A stretch of 64,000 nucleotides of DNA from an uncultured bacterium. GTDB lineage: Bacteria > Bacillota > Clostridia > Lachnospirales > Lachnospiraceae. The notes under the pieces were generated by a model. That model ran no database searches and had not been told where the DNA came from. It was given only the letters and a program-made list of their open reading frames with translations. How positions within the stretch are numbered: the first letter of the stretch is position 1; each line of letters begins with the position of its first letter. The position numbers and the translations under genes are program-made. The stretch lies in contig CAMTMP010000005.1 of the NCBI GenBank assembly GCA_947073545.1, forward strand, positions 1-64,000, written 5' to 3'. Positions 17,448 through 25,790 of the stretch are shown one piece after another.

Positions 17448-19754
17448 ATGATTGAACTGACACAGGGCGGCGCGTATCTGCTAAACGGGACGGAGATCGT
17501 TCCGGACAGCGCGGATGCGGCGGCGCGGATCAAGAATAAGACCGGACGGGACGTATCGAAAAACGAAGCGGCGAAGAACACCATCGCATACGGTATTCTG
17601 GAATCCCATAACACGTCCGGCAATATGGAGAAATTAAAGATTAAATTTGATAAACTGACTTCTCACGACATTACGTTTGTGGGGATTATCCAGACGGCGC
17701 GCGCTTCGGGACTGACCAGATTCCCCATTCCCTACGTGCTCACCAACTGTCATAATTCCCTGTGCGCGGTGGGCGGCACGATCAATGAGGATGACCACAT
17801 GTTTGGCCTTACCTGTGCCAAGAGGTACGGCGGCGTCTATGTACCGCCCCATCAGGCGGTTATCCACCAGTATGCAAGGGAAATGCTCGCGGGCGGCGGC
17901 AGGATGATTTTAGGCTCCGATTCCCATACAAGGTACGGTGCGCTCGGCACGATGGCGATGGGCGAGGGCGGCCCGGAGCTTGTTAAGCAGCTTTTGTCCC
18001 AGACTTATGATATCAATATGCCCGGTGTTGTGGGCGTGTACCTGACAGGCGAGCCGGTAAAGGGCGTCGGGCCGCAGGATGTGGCATTAGCTATCATCGG
18101 CGCGGTATTTGGAAACGGTTATGTAAAAAACAAGGTGATGGAGTTCGTAGGCCCGGGCGTTGCCTCCCTGAGCGCGGATTTCCGCATCGGCATCGACGTG
18201 ATGACCACGGAAACCACCTGTCTGTCTTCGATCTGGCGGACGGACGAGCAGATAAAAGAGTTTTACGATATCCACGGCAGGAAAGAGGAATATAGGGAGT
18301 TAAATCCGGGCGAGGTCACCTATTACGACGGCATGATCACGGTGGATCTGTCGAAAGTTCGTCCTATGATCGCCATGCCGTTCCATCCGAGCAACACCTA
18401 CACCATAGATGAGGTGAACGCGAACCTGAAGGATGTGCTTCACGACGTGGAGGAGCGGGCGAAAGTCAGTCTGGACGGCGCGGTGCCTTATTCTTTGCAG
18501 GATAAGGTTGTGGACGGCAAGTTTATGGTGGATCAGGGGATTATCGCGGGATGCGCGGGCGGCGGTTTTGAAAATATCTGCGCGGCGGCGGATATCCTGC
18601 GCGGCTCCTATACCGGTTCCGACGGCTTTACTTTAAGCGTGTACCCGGCTTCCATGCCTGTCTATATGGAGCTGATTAAAAACGGCTGTGCGGCGGCCAT
18701 TTTGGAGACGGGCGCGGTGCTTAAGACGGCGTTTTGCGGCCCCTGCTTCGGTGCGGGCGACACGCCGGCGAACAATGCGTTCAGCATTCGGCACTCTACG
18801 AGGAATTTCCCCAACAGGGAAGGCTCCAAGCTGCAAAACGGCCAGATTTCATCCGTGGCGCTTATGGACGCAAGATCCATCGCGGCTACGGCGGCCAACA
18901 AGGGTATGCTGACTCCGGCCACCGAGTTTGACGGGGAAATCGGAAAATATAAATATCACTTTGATGCCAATATTTATAAAAACCGCGTCTTTGATTCCAA
19001 GGGTGCTGCGGATGAGAGTGTGGAGATTCAGTTTGGGCCAAACATCAAGGACTGGCCCGCTATGGGCGCGCTGCCGGAGAATCTGGTGCTGCGGGTGGTT
19101 TCGGAAATCCATGATCCCGTTACCACGACGGACGAGCTGATTCCTTCCGGGGAGACATCTTCCTACCGTTCCAACCCGCTGGGGTTGGCGGAGTTTACGC
19201 TCTCCAGAAAAGACCCCGAATATGTGGGCCGTGCCAAGGATATCCAGAGGGCGGAGAAAGCAAGAATGCAGGGAGAGAACCCCTGTCAGGCCCACGCGGA
19301 CGTGAAGCCGGTGATGGATGTGGTGAAGAACCGCTTTTCGGACGCGTCCCACGAGAATACCGGGTTCGGTTCCACAATCTTTGCGGTGAAACCGGGCGAC
19401 GGTTCCGCCAGAGAGCAGGCGGCAAGCTGCCAGAAAGTGCTGGGCGGCTGGGCGAATATCGCCAACGAGTACGCGACCAAGCGCTACCGGTCCAACCTGA
19501 TCAACTGGGGAATGCTGCCGTTTCTGATCGAAGCGGGAGAACTGCCGTTTAAGAATCTGGATTATCTGTTCTTCCCGGGCATCCGCAAGGCGGTAGAGGA
19601 GAAAGCGGAAACTGTCGAGGCTTATCGTGTCTGTGTGGAAGAGGGAACGCTTCAGCCGTTTACTTTGGCTTTAGGGGAGCTGACGGACGAAGAGAGACAG
19701 ATTATTTTAAAGGGCTGCCTGATCAATTACAACAGGGTAGAGGCGGAGAAATAG
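17448..19754 (+). CDS. Aconitase-family hydratase (YbhJ-like)
   Basis: A 768-residue member of the aconitase superfamily, which isomerises hydroxy-acids by dehydration and rehydration at a 4Fe-4S cluster. Cluster cysteines are recognisable: GCAGGGFEN (Cys369) and [14 protein letters not shown] (Cys430, Cys433). Other family stretches are [20 protein letters not shown] and the C-terminal swivel domain with NYATKRYRS-like sequence ([21 protein letters not shown]). It resembles the E. coli YbhJ type more than AcnA/B, so the true substrate is not certain. The start at 17448 has GGAGGAG just upstream; an ATG at 17406 is only about 11 bases beyond the predicted transcription start. It has its own promoter. 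Confidence 0.82.
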   Translation: MIELTQGGAYLLNGTEIVPDSADAAARIKNKTGRDVSKNEAAKNTIAYGILESHNTSGNMEKLKIKFDKLTSHDITFVGIIQTARASGLTRFPIPYVLTNCHNSLCAVGGTINEDDHMFGLTCAKRYGGVYVPPHQAVIHQYAREMLAGGGRMILGSDSHTRYGALGTMAMGEGGPELVKQLLSQTYDINMPGVVGVYLTGEPVKGVGPQDVALAIIGAVFGNGYVKNKVMEFVGPGVASLSADFRIGIDVMTTETTCLSSIWRTDEQIKEFYDIHGRKEEYRELNPGEVTYYDGMITVDLSKVRPMIAMPFHPSNTYTIDEVNANLKDVLHDVEERAKVSLDGAVPYSLQDKVVDGKFMVDQGIIAGCAGGGFENICAAADILRGSYTGSDGFTLSVYPASMPVYMELIKNGCAAAILETGAVLKTAFCGPCFGAGDTPANNAFSIRHSTRNFPNREGSKLQNGQISSVALMDARSIAATAANKGMLTPATEFDGEIGKYKYHFDANIYKNRVFDSKGAADESVEIQFGPNIKDWPAMGALPENLVLRVVSEIHDPVTTTDELIPSGETSSYRSNPLGLAEFTLSRKDPEYVGRAKDIQRAEKARMQGENPCQAHADVKPVMDVVKNRFSDASHENTGFGSTIFAVKPGDGSAREQAASCQKVLGGWANIANEYATKRYRSNLINWGMLPFLIEAGELPFKNLDYLFFPGIRKAVEEKAETVEAYRVCVEEGTLQPFTLALGELTDEERQIILKGCLINYNRVEAEK

Positions 19755-19834
19755 GCTGAAAGCTTGACGGCGGGGGCCGTCTGGCTGAAAAGCAGGAAGC
19801 TCACACGAAAGAATGCGCAAAAAGCAGCGTTCTT
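19755..19834 (+). repeat. Degenerate copy 8 of the two-hairpin element
   Basis: It begins right after the TAG stop. Hairpin GACGGC/GCCGTC (19766-19781) sits within a longer region bounded by AAGCTT and AAGCT, then CTCACAC, then AAGAATGC (19809-19816) with GCGTTCTT (19827-19834) and the loop text AAAAAGCAG seen also in copy 6. Position and layout match the family, but pairing of the first stem is weak. Confidence 0.4.
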
Positions 19835-19853
19835 CGCATGGCTTAGGGGGATT

Positions 19854-20843
19854 ATGCATAATGGGGTGAAAAAAGAGACAGGGGGTATTGTGCGCCCTCT
19901 TGTCTCTATCTTGATTGTCCTGCTTGTTGCAGCGGCGTTAATTTATGAAGCGCTGCAAAGCAGGACACAACAAAATAAGGACGCGCAGGTGAGCGTGCCG
20001 CCGGATGAATCTTCTATAGACGCGCTGGCGAATGTTGCTCTGCCGGGGTTAGAACCGGAAAAGCCGGAGGTGGATTCTTCTTCCAAGGAGATCATAAACG
20101 ACGTGCTTTTGAGTAATGTTCCCAAGGCGGACTACAGCTATTCTTTCAACGGAAAGCTGAATGACGCGGTTGTGGTGACGAGAGAGGGAGACGAGGGTCA
20201 TTTTAACAATGGCACATACCCGGAGCCATCCGAGGATGTGCTTCCCCTTTTTACGGAAGGGGTGGAAGGAGATGCGCTCTATCTGGACGGCAGTTACGGC
20301 GTGGCGCTTCAAGGCGTGGAGCCTTTGAATGAGTCCTATACGATTTCCTTCTGGTTCCGGGCGGACGAGCTGCTTGACTGGTCGCCGTTTTTGATGATCG
20401 GCTCGCATCTGATGGATGTGGGAGGCAGCCAGAGCTATCTGTCCATCAACAGAAAAACCACGGAGGAAGGGGAGCAGGTTGTGCCGATTTTTAATACGAT
20501 CGACGCGGCTTTGAATAATTCCTGCGAGATCCGGCCTTCTATGGAACAGAAAAAATGGATCAATCTGAATGAATGGGCATACATAACGATATGCGTGGAC
20601 GCTTCCGCAGCCTCCGGAGCGGCGGAGGGAAGGGCGATGGGATATTTGTATATGAACAGCGAGCTGATCGGTTCGGGAGAGGTGTCGCTGTTAAATATGG
20701 ATGAGGAGAGCGTGTGCGCCTATCTGGGGATTAGCTGCTTCGACCAACTGTTCCGCGCCAGCTACGACGAGGTGCATATTTGGAAGTATGTACTCGATGA
20801 GAGCCAGATCAGCAGTATGTATACGGCATACATTGCCTCCTGA
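19854..20843 (+). CDS. Membrane-anchored LamG/concanavalin-like domain protein
   Basis: A 329-residue protein with an N-terminal hydrophobic anchor (VRPLVSILIVLLVAAALIYEAL, about 14-35), an acidic spacer rich in Pro, Ser and Glu, then a beta-sandwich of the LamG type: YSYSFNGKLNDAV, GDALYLDGSYGVALQG, SYTISFWFRADEL, WAYITICVD, GYLYMNSELIGSGE, ASYDEVHIWKYVLDESQI. These domains usually bind glycans or proteins, so a surface-binding role is likely but unproven. The start at 19854 follows TTAGGGGG; upstream in-frame starts lie in the degenerate hairpin element. It probably shares a transcript with the hydratase. Confidence 0.72.
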   Translation: MHNGVKKETGGIVRPLVSILIVLLVAAALIYEALQSRTQQNKDAQVSVPPDESSIDALANVALPGLEPEKPEVDSSSKEIINDVLLSNVPKADYSYSFNGKLNDAVVVTREGDEGHFNNGTYPEPSEDVLPLFTEGVEGDALYLDGSYGVALQGVEPLNESYTISFWFRADELLDWSPFLMIGSHLMDVGGSQSYLSINRKTTEEGEQVVPIFNTIDAALNNSCEIRPSMEQKKWINLNEWAYITICVDASAASGAAEGRAMGYLYMNSELIGSGEVSLLNMDEESVCAYLGISCFDQLFRASYDEVHIWKYVLDESQISSMYTAYIAS

Positions 20844-20955
20844 AACAGCGTGAGAAGTGTTAAGTAAATGGGAAAAGTTCCGATATATAAATTACAGGGA
20901 TACAGCTCATGGCCAGAGCATGTTTTTCTGGAATTTGAATGATGTTGAGACCAGG

Positions 20956-21005
20956 GACGGTATTTTTAGGGAAAAGGAATTTCCATAAGAGTGCCGTCTT
21001 TTTCT
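20956..21005 (+). terminator. Terminator-like hairpin inside the leader of the EF-hand-like gene
   Basis: GACGGTA (20956-20962) pairs with T-GCCGTC (20992-20998) around an inner GGAAA/TTTCC hairpin, followed by TTTTTC. It lies about 80 bases before the TTG start at 21084 and 110 bases after the LamG gene. The region 20880-20955 also holds CCAGA/TCTGG and CTCA/TGAG pairings and a TATAAA, so it may be a separate leader RNA rather than only the end of the previous transcript. Confidence 0.5.
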
Positions 21006-21083
21006 ATTGCCGGGCGTCAGGGAAGGCGCTGTCTGGTGCACAGGCGGGCGCAGAAAGAGGTCTTATACAAAAAGGAGGGAACA

Positions 21084-22151
21084 TTGATCATTGATTCCGG
21101 TACCATAGGGATGCAGTCCTCCAGAACAAGCCGTACGGTGACAAGAGTTCATGCGAAATCTATAGCCGGTACGTTTGCGGGCGGAAAAGAAGGATTGGAT
21201 TCTCTTTTTGAGAATCAGCCCGGCACTGGAGAAAAGACTGCCGGGGAGGAAAAAGACAAGGATAAGGCGAAGCTTGAAGACCTCTCCGCACATATGCGCA
21301 ACACTACCGGCGGATGGCAGATTTCCACGAGGAATGATGAGAAGGAGGCTGCGCGCAGTATCAAACAGCAGTGCGTGGAATTTTTGTTAGAGCTTCTGTT
21401 TCGCTTTCGCGGGAACAGGGGTGTCCAGAACAGCCCGATAGCTGCAGCGGGCGGCACGAACATGTACTCGGTGCAGGGGTTTCAGATGCAGCGTTATTAC
21501 ATGGAAGAGGAACATACCACCTTCGCCACTCAAGGTACGGTGAAAACTGCGGACGGGAGGGAGCTGTCCTTCAATCTGGAGTTTGGCATGAGCCGCAGGT
21601 TTGAAGAGTACTATGAGGAAAATGTGGTTACATCCATAAAAACGTTTAAAGATCCGCTGGTAATCAATCTGAATACCAACGTCGCGAAAGTTTCCGATCA
21701 GAAGTTTTTCTTTGATCTGGACTGCGACGGCGAGGAGGAAGAGATTTCGAGCCTGCAGGCGGGCAGCGGCTTTTTGGCTCTTGATCTGAACGGAGACGGG
21801 CAGATCAATGACGGCAGCGAGCTTTTCGGCACAAAGAGCGGCGACGGCTTTAAAGATCTTTCCAAGTATGATCTGGATGGCAACGGCTGGATTGACGAGG
21901 CGGATCCCATCTGGGAGAAGCTTCTGATCTGGACGAAGGATGAAAACGGGAATGATAAACTGTACCATCTCTCTGACTTGGGTGTGGGAGCCATCGGCCT
22001 TTCCCGGGTAGGGACACAGTTTTCCCTGAATGACAAGCAGACGAATGAGGCCAATGCCATGATCCGAAAGACGGGTATTTTCCTGTATGAAAACGGATCG
22101 GTATCCACACTGCAGCAGTTGGATATGGCGGTGTATAACGAAAAGGGCTAG
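21084..22151 (+). CDS. EF-hand-like calcium-binding protein, unknown role
   Basis: A 355-residue protein with a low-complexity, Lys/Asp/Glu-rich N-terminal part and no signal peptide. The C-terminal half carries two Asp-rich loops of the calcium-binding type, LDLNGDGQINDGSELFG and YDLDGNGWIDEADPIWEKL, preceded by FFDLDCDGEEEE. Similar proteins are found in motile Clostridia and other bacteria, commonly with unknown function. A TTG start at 21084 is chosen because it has AAAGGAGGG 5 bases upstream; no ATG with a ribosome site precedes the conserved part. The stop TAG coincides with the first base of hairpin element copy 3. Confidence 0.7.
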   Translation: MIIDSGTIGMQSSRTSRTVTRVHAKSIAGTFAGGKEGLDSLFENQPGTGEKTAGEEKDKDKAKLEDLSAHMRNTTGGWQISTRNDEKEAARSIKQQCVEFLLELLFRFRGNRGVQNSPIAAAGGTNMYSVQGFQMQRYYMEEEHTTFATQGTVKTADGRELSFNLEFGMSRRFEEYYEENVVTSIKTFKDPLVINLNTNVAKVSDQKFFFDLDCDGEEEEISSLQAGSGFLALDLNGDGQINDGSELFGTKSGDGFKDLSKYDLDGNGWIDEADPIWEKLLIWTKDENGNDKLYHLSDLGVGAIGLSRVGTQFSLNDKQTNEANAMIRKTGIFLYENGSVSTLQQLDMAVYNEKG

Positions 22152-22293
22152 TGTGGAAGTACTTCTAATCACTCGCAGCAAAGGCTGCTTCGCAAAGTCA
22201 GCAAAGCTGACTTGGAAGTACTAAGTCTCACACAAGAGAATGCCGAAAAACGGGCATTCTCCGCACAGATCTGTGTCGCTGTGAAGCAGCGAC
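22151..22293 (+). repeat. Two-hairpin intergenic element, copy 3 (longest, with third hairpin)
   Basis: The outer stem is GTGTGGA (from 22151) with TCTCACAC (22226-22233); AGTACTTC pairs with GAAGTACT. The interior carries two subhairpins, GCAGC/GCTGC and GTCAGC/GCTGAC. Hairpin 2 is GAGAATGCC/GGCATTCTC (22236-22261). A third hairpin GTCGCTG (22275-22281) with CAGCGAC (22287-22293) is followed by ATGGAGG, as in copy 2 but with unrelated stem sequence. A further hairpin (CACCC/GGGGTG) lies before the spoIID start. Confidence 0.75.
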
Positions 22294-22348
22294 ATGGAGG
22301 TTAGTATAAAAGACAGGGCACCCGCATAGAATTTATGTGGGGTGTCAC

Positions 22349-23308
22349 ATGAACAAAAATGGAATCGTTTCAAAAAAAGCAAACAAAAGGGACGCGGGCA
22401 GTTTCCTTTTGTTTGTTTTTTTATTGCCTTATGTATGCGCCAGCCTTTGGGGACATGTGGGGGAAGAGGCGGACCGCCTGCGGGAGAGTAAGAAAGAAGG
22501 AGAATATATGGTGGAGGCATCCGTGGAATGGGGTGTCTGGGAACTGCCGTTGGAGGAATATCTGGCTTACCGTCTCTGTCTCGTAATGCCAAACGATTAT
22601 GAGAAAGAGGCGGGAAAAGCGCAGGCGGTGCTTCTGCGGACAGAGCTTGCGGCTCTCTATGCAGAGCAGGGAGAGAAAAAAGCCGCTGTGGACGGGGACG
22701 GCCTGGCACAGTTTTATAAGAATGCGGCGGGGATGGAAGAGCTTCTGAAAAAGTACAGGCAGGCGGTGAAGGAGACGGCAGGGGAGATTTTGACTTATCA
22801 GGGAGAACCGATCCGGGCATCCTATTTCCGGGTAAGTAACGGCTCCACCAGAGACGCGGGGGAGGAGGAGTGCCCGTATCTATCGGCGGTTTCCTGTGGG
22901 CAGGATCTTGAGGCGCCGGATTATCGCAGTGTGGTGAGAGTGGATAGAGAGCGCTATATAGAAAAACTGCGGGGCGCACTGGAGGGAGATTTTGAGGAGA
23001 AGACGCTTTGGGAAGATGGGAAATTTTCTTTTGACGGGACAGGATATATGACGAGAGTGTCATATATTGATACAAGCGGGGAGGAGGAGAGGATAGACGG
23101 AGAGTCATTCCGGCATCTTTTCGGGCTTTCCTCCGCATCTTTTGCGTTGGACAGAGAGGGGGAACAGGCTGTTTTCCGTGTGACGGGAGTAGGACATGGC
23201 TTTGGCATGAGCCAGTATACGGCGCTGTGCATGGCCTTGAACGGGGAAAATTATGAGGAGATACTCGACGCTTTCTTTTTTCAGACAGAATTAGCAAATT
23301 TTGAATAA
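22349..23308 (+). CDS. spoIID: Stage II sporulation protein D (SpoIID)
   Basis: A 319-residue protein with a hydrophobic N-terminal anchor (SFLLFVFLLPYVCASLWG). SpoIID is the lytic transglycosylase of the DMP complex that thins septal peptidoglycan during engulfment. Family stretches present are LPLEEYLAYRLCLVMP, KAQAVLLRTELAALY, AVKETAGEILTYQGEPIRASYFRVSNGSTRDA, CPYLSAVSC, and the end motif VTGVGHGFGMSQYTALCMALNG. The start at 22349 follows GGGGTG. The next gene, spoIIQ, is 105 bases downstream; this pairing is known from C. difficile. It is shorter than B. subtilis SpoIID (343). Confidence 0.88.
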   Translation: MNKNGIVSKKANKRDAGSFLLFVFLLPYVCASLWGHVGEEADRLRESKKEGEYMVEASVEWGVWELPLEEYLAYRLCLVMPNDYEKEAGKAQAVLLRTELAALYAEQGEKKAAVDGDGLAQFYKNAAGMEELLKKYRQAVKETAGEILTYQGEPIRASYFRVSNGSTRDAGEEECPYLSAVSCGQDLEAPDYRSVVRVDRERYIEKLRGALEGDFEEKTLWEDGKFSFDGTGYMTRVSYIDTSGEEERIDGESFRHLFGLSSASFALDREGEQAVFRVTGVGHGFGMSQYTALCMALNGENYEEILDAFFFQTELANFE

Positions 23309-23413
23309 GGCGGAAAATTTGGGTAAAACTATCAGAGAAACCCGGTGCATGGGCTGCCCTCGCTTCGACGGACGGTTATTGCGGCATCGGAAGAAAAACA
23401 GGAGGCGAGTTTC

Positions 23414-24445
23414 ATGGCGAGAAGAAACAGAAGCAGTATCAGAAAAGAAAGAATCATCATGCTGGCGTCCTCGGTGTTCGTTCTGGCGGCGCTGACGGTG
23501 ACCGGTGTTTACGTACGAAACAACAACCGCGCGGAGAAGGAGGATTATGTGGTAGACTTCGAGGCGCTGGAGCAAAGCAGCACGGAGCTTGCGGAAAATA
23601 TGGTGTCCGGCGAGGAACTTGACACACTTTTTGCGGGCGTGGGAACGGATGATCTGGATTATGACCCCAGTTTCCAGGAGGCTAATTCCCTGCATGTAGA
23701 AAACACGGAAAACGGATTGAGGGTGGACACGAAGTCAGGAAAGAAAACCACTGAGACGAAAACCATTGAAGAAAAAGTAAAGGAAAAGAATCAGGAAGAG
23801 GAGCAGGAAGAAAAGAAGGAAGAGCAGACGAAGAAGGCCGATCAGACAAAGAAGGACGAGCCTAAGAAAGATGATCCGGTAGAAAAAAACGCGGCAGAAA
23901 AGAAGAGCAGCGGTACGGATCAGAGTAAAGAGGAAGAAGAGGCAGGTATGTTCGACGAGACGGTGGACGATGTTTTGAGCGACGAGGTGGAGGCGGAGGC
24001 AATTTCCACCACCGTGCAGCCGAAGCTGGATTTCAGCGAGGAGGATGGACTGGTGTGGCCTATCGTGGGCGACGTGCTCATCAATTACAGTATGGATCAG
24101 ACAATCTATTTCCCGACTCTGGATCAGTATAAATACAACCCGGCCATCGTCATTGCGGCCAAGCAGGGAGAGAACATTTCGGCGGCAGCCGACGGACGCG
24201 TGACTTCGGTCAGCTATGATTCCGGCACCGGCAATACGGTGGTGATGGAGTTGGGGAACGGCTATGAGCTGACTTACGGGCAGCTCGAAAATATCACTGT
24301 ATCCGAGGGCAGTTTCGTACATGTGGGAGACGGCATCGGCACAGTGGCGGCGCCTACGAAATATTACAGTCTGGAAGGCACGAATGTGTATTTCAAGCTG
24401 ACGAAGGACGGAGAGCCGGTGAATCCCATGAGTAAACTGCAGTAA
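23414..24445 (+). CDS. spoIIQ: SpoIIQ-like LytM-fold protein, catalytic residues missing
   Basis: A 343-residue protein with one N-terminal membrane segment (IMLASSVFVLAALTVTGVYV), a long charged linker rich in Lys, Glu and Asp, and a C-terminal LytM/M23 fold (VWPIVGDVLINYSMDQTI ... VYFKLTKDGEPVNPMSKL). SpoIIQ sits in the forespore membrane and pairs with SpoIIIAH across the septum. The LytM zinc motifs are not seen: the first is KYNPAIVIAA where HxxxD is usual, and the last HxH reads VYFKL. So it is probably structural, like B. subtilis SpoIIQ, unlike C. difficile SpoIIQ, which keeps zinc ligands. The start at 23414 has CAGGAGG upstream. It follows spoIID. Confidence 0.85.
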   Translation: MARRNRSSIRKERIIMLASSVFVLAALTVTGVYVRNNNRAEKEDYVVDFEALEQSSTELAENMVSGEELDTLFAGVGTDDLDYDPSFQEANSLHVENTENGLRVDTKSGKKTTETKTIEEKVKEKNQEEEQEEKKEEQTKKADQTKKDEPKKDDPVEKNAAEKKSSGTDQSKEEEEAGMFDETVDDVLSDEVEAEAISTTVQPKLDFSEEDGLVWPIVGDVLINYSMDQTIYFPTLDQYKYNPAIVIAAKQGENISAAADGRVTSVSYDSGTGNTVVMELGNGYELTYGQLENITVSEGSFVHVGDGIGTVAAPTKYYSLEGTNVYFKLTKDGEPVNPMSKLQ

Positions 24446-24524
24446 CAGGGAAAATGCGAAAAGAATATCTGATAAGAAGTATTCTGCGAATGGACAGGAA
24501 AACGTGTTGTGCCGGAGGGACAAA

Positions 24525-25688
24525 ATGTTTATCATACACGGAAATATAAAGACCATGGAAGGGCGCGATTTCGCGGACGGATATGTGGAGATCCGGGACG
24601 GTAAGATTGTTTCGCTGGGAGAGATGAGAGACTGTCCGAAAGCGGAAGGACAGGTTCTCGACGTGGAGGGCAGTCTGGTGATGCCGGGCATCATAGAGGC
24701 GCACTGTCACATGGGAATCACCGAGGAAAAGAAGGGAATGGAGGGGGATGACTGCAACGAGAACGTGAATCCCGTCACGCCTTATCTGCGGGCTATCGAT
24801 GCGATCAATCCCATGGACGCGGCATTCAGGGATGCCATGCAGGCGGGCATCACCTCCGCGATGATCGGTCCGGGCAGTGCCAATGTGGTGGGAGGGCAGT
24901 TTGCTTTCGTGAAAACCCATGGCAGATGCATAGACGATATGATTGTAAAAGCGCCGGCGGCCATGAAGGTGGCTTTCGGAGAAAATCCGAAGGTGAATTA
25001 TTCGGGGCAGGGGGTATCTCCCTCCACCCGAATGGCGATCGCCGCGCTTTTGCGGGAAGAACTGACAAAGGCAGAGGCATATCAAAAAAAACGGGAAAAG
25101 AACAAAGAGGAAGAGAAAGATTTCCGCTATGAGTGCTGGCTGCCTGTTCTCCGTGGAGAAATTCCTCTAAAGGCCCATGTGCATCGTGCTGATGATATTC
25201 TGACGGCAGTGCGCATTGCCAAAGAGTTTCATTTGCGGATGACATTGGATCACTGCAGCGAGGGCCATCTCATTATGGAGGAATTGGAAGCGGCGGGATT
25301 TCCGGCAATTGTCGGCCCGGATATGGCCAGCCGCAATAAAATCGAGGTGCAGAATATGGCCTTTAAGACAGCGGGACTTTTGGCGGGGCATGGGATTCTG
25401 ACAGCCATCACCACGGACCACCCCGTCTCAAAAATCCAATTTTTACCGATTTGTGCAGGTCTGGCGGTGAAGGCGGGAATGTCCCCGGAGGCGGGGATTC
25501 GTTCCATCACGATCAACGCGGCGAAAATTTGTGGTGTGGATGACCGGGTGGGAAGCCTTTCGCCAGGGAAGGACGCCGATATTGCGGTCTTTTCCGGAAA
25601 CCCCATGGAGGTATTTACAAAAACACGGTATACGCTGATTGACGGCGAAATTGTGTATTCGTCGGAGAAAAGCGACACCTCTTTCTAA
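24525..25688 (+). CDS. Metal-dependent amidohydrolase
   Basis: A 387-residue enzyme of the amidohydrolase superfamily, similar in layout to imidazolonepropionase-like hydrolases. Metal-site motifs are IEAHCHMG (HxH), KAHVHRADDI, LDHCSEGHL and TTDHPV, within a TIM barrel preceded and followed by a small beta domain (GRDFADGYVEIRDGKIVSLG; LSPGKDADIAVFSGNPMEVFTKTRYTLIDGEIVY). The substrate cannot be read from sequence. The start at 24525 has GGAGGGAC just upstream. It follows spoIIQ by 79 bases on the same strand. Confidence 0.85.
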   Translation: MFIIHGNIKTMEGRDFADGYVEIRDGKIVSLGEMRDCPKAEGQVLDVEGSLVMPGIIEAHCHMGITEEKKGMEGDDCNENVNPVTPYLRAIDAINPMDAAFRDAMQAGITSAMIGPGSANVVGGQFAFVKTHGRCIDDMIVKAPAAMKVAFGENPKVNYSGQGVSPSTRMAIAALLREELTKAEAYQKKREKNKEEEKDFRYECWLPVLRGEIPLKAHVHRADDILTAVRIAKEFHLRMTLDHCSEGHLIMEELEAAGFPAIVGPDMASRNKIEVQNMAFKTAGLLAGHGILTAITTDHPVSKIQFLPICAGLAVKAGMSPEAGIRSITINAAKICGVDDRVGSLSPGKDADIAVFSGNPMEVFTKTRYTLIDGEIVYSSEKSDTSF

Positions 25689-25713
25689 ATGCTTACTACC
25701 GGAAAATGCCATC

Positions 25714-25742
25714 TGTTACTGTGGCTGAAAATGTGTTAAACT
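25714..25742 (+). promoter_or_regulatory. Possible promoter of the GH9-like gene
   Basis: TGTTAC (25714-25719), 17-bp spacer, TAAACT (25737-25742). Only a fair match to the consensus. Confidence 0.35.
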
Positions 25743-25790
25743 GGATAAGTAATGAGTGTGTAAAGAAAACAGATAATCGGGAAATCAATT

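Noticed and set aside
23760-23950. Lys/Glu-rich repetitive stretch as a possible frameshift or tandem repeat
   Set aside because: It is a normal flexible linker in the SpoIIQ-like protein with no exact repeat period and an intact frame.
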